From contig JAEWJV010000251.1 in assembly GCA_023386395.1 (NCBI GenBank), forward strand, positions 1 through 5,724: DNA of 5,724 bases, given 5' to 3'. Positions 1 to 5,724 of this stretch are shown here, piece by piece (the first letter of the stretch is position 1; every line of letters begins with the position of its first letter). The position numbers were made by a program, and so were the translations under genes. The notes beneath the pieces were generated by a model, which saw only the letters and a program-made list of their open reading frames with translations, was not told where the DNA came from and did not search any database. This stretch comes from Bacteroidota bacterium (lineage in GTDB: Bacteria > Bacteroidota > Bacteroidia > Chitinophagales > Chitinophagaceae).

Positions 1-638
1 AAACAGAACCCTACGAAACACTGGTAGTGGATGTGCCGCAGGAATTTGCAAGCAAGGTTATTGACCTGGTTACCCGCCGCAAAGGTGAAATGCACGTAAT
101 GGAAACCAAGGGCGAAATGCAGCACCTGGAATTTGAAATTCCTTCCCGCGGATTAATTGGCTTGCGTACGCAAATGCTTACCGCCACTGCAGGCGAAGCT
201 GTAATGGCGCACCGTTTTAGCGAATACAAAGCCTGGAAAGGCAGTATCCCCGGCAGGAATAATGGCGTACTGATTTCAAAAGATGCCGGTACCACCACAG
301 GTTACTCACTGGATAAATTGCAGGACCGCGGTTTCTTCTTTGTTGACCCGGGCGAAGCTGTTTATAAAGGCCAGATTGTGGGTGAAAACAATAAACCCGG
401 CGATTTGGTGATCAATCCTAATGAAGGCAAGAAGCTTACCAACATGCGTGCAAGCGGCAGCGATGCGGCAACGAATATTGCACCTAAAACATTAATGACT
501 TTAGAAGAGTGCATGGAATATATTCAATTTGATGAGTGCATAGAAGTAACGCCGAATTTCATCCGCATGCGTAAAGTAATTTTAGACGAAGAAGAAAGAA
601 AACGCCAGCAGAAAAGAATGGCTACTGAGGAAGTATAA
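1..638 (+). CDS. typA: Translational GTPase TypA/BipA, C-terminal part (5' end outside window)
   Basis: TypA is a ribosome-associated GTPase of the EF-G/LepA superfamily, linked to 50S assembly and growth under stress. The reading frame is open from the left edge (first whole codon at base 3), so the gene starts upstream. About 212 residues are visible, roughly the last third of a protein usually near 600 residues. The visible part opens with TEPYETLVVDVP, the start of the EF-G domain V-like fold. It continues with SRGLIGLRTQ and FSEYKAWKGSIPGR, then the TypA-specific C-terminal domain with NEGKKLTNMRASGSD and the ending ECIEVTPNFIRMRK. These segments are characteristic of TypA and separate it from EF-G and LepA. 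The GTPase domain and domain II are off the window. The protein ends in a charged tail (EEERKRQQKR) at a TAA stop. An intrinsic terminator follows, so typA ends its transcription unit. Identification is by recalled family motifs. Confidence 0.96.
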   Translation, partial: TEPYETLVVDVPQEFASKVIDLVTRRKGEMHVMETKGEMQHLEFEIPSRGLIGLRTQMLTATAGEAVMAHRFSEYKAWKGSIPGRNNGVLISKDAGTTTGYSLDKLQDRGFFFVDPGEAVYKGQIVGENNKPGDLVINPNEGKKLTNMRASGSDAATNIAPKTLMTLEECMEYIQFDECIEVTPNFIRMRKVILDEEERKRQQKRMATEEV

Positions 639-651
639 ATAGTTTTTTTAT

Positions 652-680
652 GTGTCTGACACCTCAAGGGTGTCTGACGC
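652..680. repeat. REP-like imperfect hairpin downstream of typA
   Basis: The arms GTGTCTGACACC (652-663) and GGTGTCTGACGC (669-680) fold around a 5-nt loop, TCAAG. Eleven of 12 positions pair, one of them as G-U, with a single central T-T mismatch. The arms also share the direct repeat GTGTCTGAC (652-660 and 670-678), and the left arm contains the palindrome GTGTC-T-GACAC. No T-run follows on either strand, so it is not a normal intrinsic terminator. It sits between the typA stop and the real terminator. This is the architecture of REP/BIME-type extragenic elements. Whether it recurs in the genome cannot be seen here. Confidence 0.5.
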
Positions 681-702
681 AATAAACCTTAAACTTATAT
701 TT

Positions 703-740
703 AACCTGCCGGGTTTGTAACCTGGCAGGTTTTTTATTTT
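703..740 (+). terminator. Rho-independent terminator of typA
   Basis: The left arm AACCTGCCGGGTT (703-715) pairs with AACCTGGCAGGTT (719-731) around a 3-nt TGT loop. This gives a 13-bp stem with one G-U pair and a GC-rich core. The T-run TTTTTT (730-735), an A and four more T complete the signal. It lies 65 bases after the typA stop and 56 bases before the kinase gene, so it should insulate the two. Confidence 0.93.
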
Positions 741-759
741 AAAACCTCCATGCCTCCGT

Positions 760-767
760 TATCTTCA
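760..767 (+). promoter_or_regulatory. Weak candidate -7 element for the fructosamine kinase gene
   Basis: TATCTTCA resembles the Bacteroidota -7 consensus TAnnTTTG with two mismatches, 28 bases before the GTG start. A promoter is needed because a strong terminator lies just upstream. No clear -33 TTTG is present at the expected distance. The same bases form a small inverted repeat, TATCTT (760-765) with AAGATA (774-779), which could equally be chance in AT-rich DNA. Confidence 0.2.
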
Positions 768-795
768 TGCGAAAAGATATCACATAGAAATAACG

Positions 796-1695
796 GTGCT
801 AACAAAGAAACAGATTGCTGTTGTGATTGAAATATTAAAACATATTGCTGAAGGGCTTTCTTCACATTTTAACCAGCCGGTTCAATTACAGGGGCAGCAA
901 CAGGTTTTTGGCGGCGACATTAATCAAACTTACTGGCTGCAAACCAATATCGGCGCTTTCTTTTTAAAGCTCAACGACGGCGAGCTGAATGATATGTTTG
1001 AAAAGGAGTTTAATGGATTGCAGCTCCTGTATGAAACCAACACTATTAAAATTCCGGAACCCATTCTTCATGGCAAAATTGGAAACAAACTATTCCTCGT
1101 AACAGAATATATAGAGAGAGGCAGCTTTTCCAAAACTTTCTGGCAAACGTTTGCACAGCAGTTGGCAGGCCTTCACAAGCATTCAAATAAACTGTTTGGC
1201 TTACATGAAAATAATTATATCGGCTCACTTCATCAATCCAATACATACTGTAAAACCTGGAGCGTATTTTATGCATCGCAACGCATCCTGCCATTGATGC
1301 AGCTTGCTTTCAGCCAAAATAAATGCAGTAAAGATGATGTAACAAAAACAGAAAAGCTTTGCAAGCGTTTAAGCGATATTTTTCCTGAAGAAAACCCTGC
1401 ATTGATACATGGAGATCTTTGGGGTGGCAACTTTATGGCGGAGAAGAATGGAGAACCGGTAATTTTTGATTCCGCAGTTTATTATGGAAACCGGGAAATG
1501 GATATTGCCATGAGCTTGCTGTTTGGCGGTTTCGACAGTAGCTTTTATAATTATTATAATGAGGCTTTGCCTTTACAGCCCGGCTGGAAAGAGAGAATTG
1601 AACTTTGCCAGCTTTATCCCCTTATTGTGCATTTAATTTTATTTGGCGGGCATTATTATAATTCAGTTAGGAATATTATCAATTCATATATTTAA
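796..1695 (+). CDS. Fructosamine kinase family protein (ketosamine-3-kinase-like)
   Basis: This family (FN3K in animals, YniA in E. coli) phosphorylates the 3-hydroxyl of the sugar in ketosamines using ATP. That destabilises Amadori adducts and helps repair glycated proteins or small amines in the cytosol. The 299-residue length matches the family. Visible motifs are GGDIN (39-43, glycine-rich loop region), FFLKLN with Lys58 as the likely ATP-binding lysine, HGDLWGGN (205-212) with Asp207 as the likely catalytic base, and FDSAVYYGNREMD beginning near 224 with Asp225 as the metal ligand. LFGGF and a C-terminal QLYPLIVHLILFGG segment are also family-like. Relatives usually have Asp-Pro-Ala where this protein has Asp-Ser-Ala. 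The start is GTG because no in-frame ATG exists before residue 67, which would remove the glycine loop and Lys58. No Shine-Dalgarno sequence is visible. The true substrate is unknown, since many bacterial members are uncharacterised. Confidence 0.92.
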   Translation: MLTKKQIAVVIEILKHIAEGLSSHFNQPVQLQGQQQVFGGDINQTYWLQTNIGAFFLKLNDGELNDMFEKEFNGLQLLYETNTIKIPEPILHGKIGNKLFLVTEYIERGSFSKTFWQTFAQQLAGLHKHSNKLFGLHENNYIGSLHQSNTYCKTWSVFYASQRILPLMQLAFSQNKCSKDDVTKTEKLCKRLSDIFPEENPALIHGDLWGGNFMAEKNGEPVIFDSAVYYGNREMDIAMSLLFGGFDSSFYNYYNEALPLQPGWKERIELCQLYPLIVHLILFGGHYYNSVRNIINSYI

Positions 1696-1740
1696 ATTTA
1701 CGGCACAAAGACTAACGTGCTTAAGCTATCAAGACAAGGC

Positions 1741-1748
1741 TACTTTCG
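1741..1748 (+). promoter_or_regulatory. Candidate -7 promoter element for the cytochrome c gene
   Basis: TACTTTCG matches the Bacteroidota -7 consensus TAnnTTTG at all but one fixed position and lies 46 bases before the ATG at 1795. No good -33 TTTG is seen about 19 bases upstream. If used, transcription would begin near 1755. That rules out the in-frame GTG at 1717 as a start and leaves an A-rich leader of about 40 bases. Confidence 0.35.
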
Positions 1749-1794
1749 TATTCAAAATACTGTTAACCTATTTACTATATCAAAACAAACAAAA

Positions 1795-2397
1795 ATGAAA
1801 AAACAAACTGCGCTCATTGTTATGGCATGTTTTGCCGGGCTGCTCTCTTACAGGTGCACAACATCTACAAAAGCTACTCCTGCAGCCGATAGTACTTTAA
1901 CTGATATGAATGTATACGGCGGCTTTAAAAGCCAGCCGGAATGGGGCTCGCACCTTGTAGCCATTTCAGGCTGCAACGATTGCCATACTTCAAAAAAGAT
2001 GACAGATAAAGGCCCCGTGGATGATACAAGCGTTATGCTGGCAGGCCATTTTGCACAAGGGCCGGTTCCGCAGCTTTTGCCCGACCAGGTGGCAAAAGGC
2101 ATGGGCGCCACTTATGACCTCACAGCCTGGCACGGCCCGTGGGGACATTCCTATGCAGCCAATCTTACACCCGATTCTACAGGTATAGGAGAATGGACGG
2201 AAGAACAATTTATAAACTGTCTCCGCAAGGGTATTTTCAAAGGCATTGAAGGCTCCAGGCCGCTTATGCCGCCCATGCCCGTAGCAGGTATAAATAATAT
2301 GACGGATGATGAATTAAAAGCCGTTTTTGCTTACCTGAAAACCGTTAAGCCGGTTCATAATGTTGTGCCAGACTACCAACCGCCGGCAACGCATTAG
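1795..2397 (+). CDS. Exported single-heme c-type cytochrome
   Basis: This is probably a membrane-attached or periplasmic electron carrier. The 200-residue product starts with a signal peptide: MKK, a hydrophobic stretch over residues 5-18, then a Ser/Thr/Ala-rich linker over 22-36. The heme site is CNDCH (Cys60, Cys63, His64). The likely distal ligand is Met161 in PPMP, followed by a MTDDELKAVFAYLKT helix typical of class I cytochromes c. The motifs WHGPWGHSYAANLTPD and GEWTEEQFINCLRKG resemble cytochrome subunits paired with membrane sugar or alcohol dehydrogenases, but no such dehydrogenase is in the window and the partner is unknown. The ATG at 1795 is chosen over a GTG at 1717 in the same frame because it places the signal peptide at the N-terminus. 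A lipoprotein fate through Cys21 is possible, but Arg at -1 and Tyr at -2 are poor lipobox residues. A terminator follows. Confidence 0.88.
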   Translation: MKKQTALIVMACFAGLLSYRCTTSTKATPAADSTLTDMNVYGGFKSQPEWGSHLVAISGCNDCHTSKKMTDKGPVDDTSVMLAGHFAQGPVPQLLPDQVAKGMGATYDLTAWHGPWGHSYAANLTPDSTGIGEWTEEQFINCLRKGIFKGIEGSRPLMPPMPVAGINNMTDDELKAVFAYLKTVKPVHNVVPDYQPPATH

Positions 2398-2432
2398 AAG
2401 GTTTGGACTATGCACTGTTAATATTACAAAAT

Positions 2433-2471
2433 AAAAAAAGGATTGAACGTTTTACATTCAATCCTTTTTTT
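2433..2471. terminator. Bidirectional intrinsic terminator between convergent genes
   Basis: Seven A followed by GGATTGAA (2433-2447) pair perfectly with TTCAATCC followed by seven T (2457-2471). This forms a 15-bp stem with a 9-nt loop. On either strand the GC-containing part of the stem is followed by seven T, so it can stop both the rightward cytochrome gene (stop at 2397) and the leftward barrel-protein gene (stop at 2490). Confidence 0.93.
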
Positions 2472-2489
2472 AATAAAATATTTGCTGCT

Positions 2490-4034
2490 TTAAAATTTAA
2501 ATCCGGCTGTAAGCAATACGTTAAGCCGTTGATTTTTTAATCCGGCAAATGAGTTGGCCTTATCACTTATACGATAAGGAAAGCTTACATCTTTATTAAA
2601 AGTTTCTGCTATGGTAAGATCAATGAAAAAACCATGGTTGCGATAGCCTAACCCGCCGGCAGCCATAATACGGTTTGCTTTTAACTGCTTATCATCATAA
2701 GGGCTTCCATAATAGGCTGCGCCCAGGCGGATAGCATAAGGTGAAAATTTAATTTCACCGCCAAGCCTGAAATTTAGAGCGCCCTTATAATAGGATTTAA
2801 TTACATCGTTCAAAGAGCGGTAGTAATCATCGGTTGCATCATTATAATAACCATTGTCATCAGCCTGCTGAAGAAACCTTGAGCCCCGGTGATTTACGTA
2901 TTCTACATCTGCAGTAATAAATCCCTTCTGCAATTTTATATTCTCCACCTCTTTAAAAACATAAGCGGCGCTTGCTACTATTTTATAAGGTGTTATTTCA
3001 TTGTAACGTGTTTGATCTACCGCATTAGAAAAATCGCTGCTCTTGGATGTTTGTACACCTGCGTAACCTTCTGTATCGGTTGTTATAGCAGCCTTTAATT
3101 TATCGGTGTAATTCATGAACGAAGGTGTATGTATTGCTAAACCTAATCTTAAAGATTGTTCAGGGCGGTAAATAAGGCCAAACCGTGCATTTAAACCTAT
3201 ACCGTTCAAACTATGGTTTTGTGTAAAGGTTGAATAAGCGAAATCATTATTTGTATTATTTGTAGGGTCTGTTTCTGTATAGGTAATATCCTGAGTGTAG
3301 AAAGACAGCGGAACATTCAGGCTCGCTCCAAGCATTAATTTGTCATTGTTATTGCTGGCAAAACCAAACGAAATTTCGTATATGCCGCCGCCGGTTGTTT
3401 CATCATATTGTTGCTGCACACTGTTGCCGTTATCAACAGGCACAAGGCTTCTGTAACCTTCAAGACTGCCGGATGGGCCGGAAATACTATCAATCAAATA
3501 AGTAAAAAAAGCCAATGATGAACCAAAGGGATAGTCATTAGATGCTGACTGAATATTGGCGTTATTATCTACCAACTGTTCAAGATATTGTTCGGAATAA
3601 GAGCTGTAATTATTTAACCCGCTGTAAGAAACTTTATTATTATAGCTCGCCAGTTGGTTTATAGATATTGAAAATGCAGAAGAGCGGCCAGGCCTGTTCA
3701 TCTTTCCGCCAAAAACAACACCTGTAGTACCTAACTGGAATGTCGATTTTTTAATATTATCCAATACAGAACCCCGGTAATCAGCTTTATTATTGTTCAT
3801 TAAAAATGACGGCGAAATCACAAACTCACTTGTTTTATAAAAACCAAGGCCAGCGGGGTTTACAGATGTAGAGGTAATATCGCCCCCCAAAGCTCCAATG
3901 GCGCCTCCAACCGAAACACTGCGGGCAGTGCCGTATGGAACAAACCATGCATTTTTTGCTACATCATCTACAAATTGTGAAAAGCTGTAATTACATATAA
4001 ATGCGCCTATCGTTAAAAGCAAAACTTTCCGCAT
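2490..4034 (-). CDS. FadL/OmpP1/TodX-like outer-membrane beta-barrel protein
   Basis: Members of this family form outer-membrane channels for hydrophobic molecules such as long-chain fatty acids or aromatics. The substrate here cannot be read from sequence. The 514-residue product begins with a signal peptide (hydrophobic over 4-14, probable cleavage after SFS at 17-19). The N-terminal region carries TARSVSVGGAIGALGGD (36-52) and NPAGLGF (59-65), the family's signature plug/first-strand region. Later barrel motifs include LRLGLAIHTPSF (295-306), FRLGGEIKF (422-430) joined to AIRLGAAYYGSPY (434-446), and GGLGYRNHGFFIDL (460-473). The final strand ends in Phe514, as expected for BAM-dependent assembly. 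Long Asn/Ser/Asp/Tyr-rich loops (about 135-215 and 385-415) account for its being longer than classical FadL (about 420-450). The start is the ATG giving the signal peptide. The gene lies 53 bp after the upstream lipoprotein gene with no terminator between, so an operon is likely. Confidence 0.85.
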   Translation of the reverse strand: MRKVLLLTIGAFICNYSFSQFVDDVAKNAWFVPYGTARSVSVGGAIGALGGDITSTSVNPAGLGFYKTSEFVISPSFLMNNNKADYRGSVLDNIKKSTFQLGTTGVVFGGKMNRPGRSSAFSISINQLASYNNKVSYSGLNNYSSYSEQYLEQLVDNNANIQSASNDYPFGSSLAFFTYLIDSISGPSGSLEGYRSLVPVDNGNSVQQQYDETTGGGIYEISFGFASNNNDKLMLGASLNVPLSFYTQDITYTETDPTNNTNNDFAYSTFTQNHSLNGIGLNARFGLIYRPEQSLRLGLAIHTPSFMNYTDKLKAAITTDTEGYAGVQTSKSSDFSNAVDQTRYNEITPYKIVASAAYVFKEVENIKLQKGFITADVEYVNHRGSRFLQQADDNGYYNDATDDYYRSLNDVIKSYYKGALNFRLGGEIKFSPYAIRLGAAYYGSPYDDKQLKANRIMAAGGLGYRNHGFFIDLTIAETFNKDVSFPYRISDKANSFAGLKNQRLNVLLTAGFKF

Positions 4035-4087
4035 AAATAATCGAAATGATTTTTATGAATGAAGATTATTGATTTCTGAAATTCATT

Positions 4088-4816
4088 TTATGGACGTGTA
4101 CGGGAACCGCCGCCGCTAGTTCTGGCGCCACCACCTGAATTAGAATTGCTGCTGTTATTAAACGTGCGTGTTGGCGTCGAATTGTTATTTCTATTCGAAT
4201 TATTATACTGGTTTGAATTATAGGTATCGTTGCTCCTCCTGTTGTTTGTATTCAGGTTACTGTTATTATACGATCTGTTGCGGTTGCCATTTTGCATAGG
4301 CATATTGTAGTTATTATAATTCCTGTTTTTGTAGCCGGAAAAGTTTGCATGATTACGAAGCGGCTTATAATAAACATCAGGATTTTTATAATACACCACC
4401 GTATAATAAGGGCTATACCATGAGTTCCACGGATTATACCATGAGCTATAGCCATAATAAGGATTATAGCCATAACCGCCCCAGCCCAAACCATAGCCCA
4501 GGCTTAACGACATATAAGAAGTATACGGACTATACCAGTTATTATAAAAATAACGGCTGTCATACCAGTAGCTATAATCATCCAGGCCACTCCACCTGGT
4601 ATAATTCCTTGCTTTCATGCGCAGATAATAATCGTCTTCATCGGCAGAAGCATATGTATCATACCTGTCATTATAGGTTTCATACCTGTCCTGCGCTTCT
4701 ATCTTTTTAGCAGGCGAATAATAAACGTCGTCAGGCGTTTGAGAAGCCTTATAGGCAGGCGAACAGCTAAAAAATATGGTTATCACACACAGCAGGCAAA
4801 CTAAATTATTTTTCAT
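4088..4816 (-). CDS. Tyr/Asn-rich low-complexity lipoprotein, function unknown
   Basis: No enzymatic family is recognised. The product has 242 residues from the ATG at 4816. An in-frame ATG at 4864 would add 16 polar residues before the signal peptide and is less likely. The signal peptide runs from MKNN through a hydrophobic core to FFSC, with Cys18 as the likely lipidated residue. The mature protein has three zones. First is an acidic Tyr-containing stretch with a doubled DRYxTY motif (43-48 and 50-55). Next is an aromatic centre (about 72-150) dense in Tyr, Trp, Gly and Pro, with repeated WYSPY/NPYYGY/WYNPW patterns. Last is an Asn/Arg/Ser-rich tail (about 155-226) ending in two GGG-containing units (228-242). 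By hand count about 38 residues are Tyr and 39 Asn. The centre and tail look disordered and prion-like. It is divergent from proS and probably co-transcribed with the barrel-protein gene downstream, which suggests an envelope role (inference). Confidence 0.82.
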   Translation of the reverse strand: MKNNLVCLLCVITIFFSCSPAYKASQTPDDVYYSPAKKIEAQDRYETYNDRYDTYASADEDDYYLRMKARNYTRWSGLDDYSYWYDSRYFYNNWYSPYTSYMSLSLGYGLGWGGYGYNPYYGYSSWYNPWNSWYSPYYTVVYYKNPDVYYKPLRNHANFSGYKNRNYNNYNMPMQNGNRNRSYNNSNLNTNNRRSNDTYNSNQYNNSNRNNNSTPTRTFNNSSNSNSGGGARTSGGGSRTRP

Positions 4817-4833
4817 TCTCACATGTTTGTATG

Positions 4834-4841
4834 CTAAGTTA
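4834..4841 (-). promoter_or_regulatory. Weak candidate -7 element for the lipoprotein/barrel operon
   Basis: Read on the minus strand this is TAACTTAG, one mismatch from TAnnTTTG, 17 bases before the ATG at 4816. No -33 TTTG is found at the usual spacing. If used, transcription begins only a few bases before the chosen start and excludes the ATG at 4864. It nearly abuts the plus-strand proS element. Confidence 0.22.
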
Positions 4842-4842
4842 T

Positions 4843-4850
4843 TACATTTG
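4843..4850 (+). promoter_or_regulatory. Candidate -7 promoter element for proS
   Basis: TACATTTG fits the Bacteroidota -7 consensus TAnnTTTG exactly and lies 44 bases before the proS ATG. A TTTG at 4826-4829 is upstream, but at 13 bases its spacing is shorter than the usual 19 or so. An alternative pairing uses the TTTG at 4847-4850 as the -33 element with TAACTTGT (4871-4878) as -7, giving a very short leader. The choice between the two cannot be made from sequence alone. Confidence 0.45.
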
Positions 4851-4873
4851 CCGCGTTTTATCATTTAAATTAA

Positions 4874-5724
<851 letters not shown>

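Noticed and set aside
1717..1794. A longer cytochrome c form starting at GTG 1717
   Set aside because: It adds 26 residues of polar, unremarkable sequence before a clear MKK-type signal peptide and overlaps the candidate promoter at 1741-1748. ATG 1795 is the better start.
1848..2208. Minus-strand open frames opposite the cytochrome c gene
   Set aside because: The plus-strand frame has the CxxCH heme site and the distal Met motif. The antisense frames show no domain or start context.
4035..4087. A possible separate promoter or terminator between the lipoprotein and barrel genes
   Set aside because: Only scattered short inverted matches (ATGAAT/ATTCAT) and poor TAnnTTTG matches were found, with no stable hairpin plus T-run. 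Read-through from the lipoprotein gene is the simpler model.
4345..4710. A 121-codon plus-strand open frame opposite the Tyr/Asn-rich lipoprotein
   Set aside because: It is antisense to a gene with a clear signal peptide and lipobox. Its His/Tyr/Ser-rich product is what Tyr/Asn-rich codons (TAT, AAT) give when read on the other strand. It has no recognisable domain.
4817..4864. A longer lipoprotein form starting at ATG 4864
   Set aside because: It would place 16 polar residues before the signal peptide, and it runs through the likely promoter region of both divergent genes.

Overview
The window reads as ordinary chromosomal DNA from a member of the Bacteroidota, most likely Chitinophagaceae or a close relative. 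The evidence is the gene content (TypA, a ProRS that looks like the type lacking an insertion domain, a FadL/OmpP1-like barrel protein, a short-signal Tyr/Asn-rich lipoprotein), the absence of clear Shine-Dalgarno sequences before the starts, and AT-rich leaders with TAnnTTTG-like promoter motifs. The family-level placement is inference. No RNA genes, CRISPR arrays, insertion sequences or phage genes were seen.

Layout, left to right. (1) 1-638, plus: the 3' third of typA, encoding a ribosome-binding translational GTPase. A REP-like 29-nt hairpin (652-680) and a strong intrinsic terminator (703-740) follow it. (2) 796-1695, plus: a complete fructosamine/ketosamine-3-kinase family gene with a GTG start. 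(3) 1795-2397, plus: a small exported single-heme c-type cytochrome with its own possible promoter. (4) A perfect 15-bp bidirectional terminator (2433-2471) separates the rightward genes from a leftward pair. (5) 2490-4034, minus: a FadL/OmpP1-like outer-membrane barrel protein. It lies 53 bp downstream of (6) 4088-4816, minus: a Tyr- and Asn-rich low-complexity lipoprotein. The two are probably co-transcribed. (7) 4895-5724, plus: the first 276 codons of proS (prolyl-tRNA synthetase), cut by the window edge and divergent from the lipoprotein gene across a 78-bp promoter region.

The genes do not form one pathway. Translation functions (typA, proS) lie at both ends, with a metabolite or protein repair kinase, a periplasmic electron carrier and two cell-envelope proteins between them. 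No intergenic gap exceeds about 160 bp. No convincing novel multi-gene system is present. The most unusual items are the Tyr/Asn-rich lipoprotein and the REP-like hairpin after typA.
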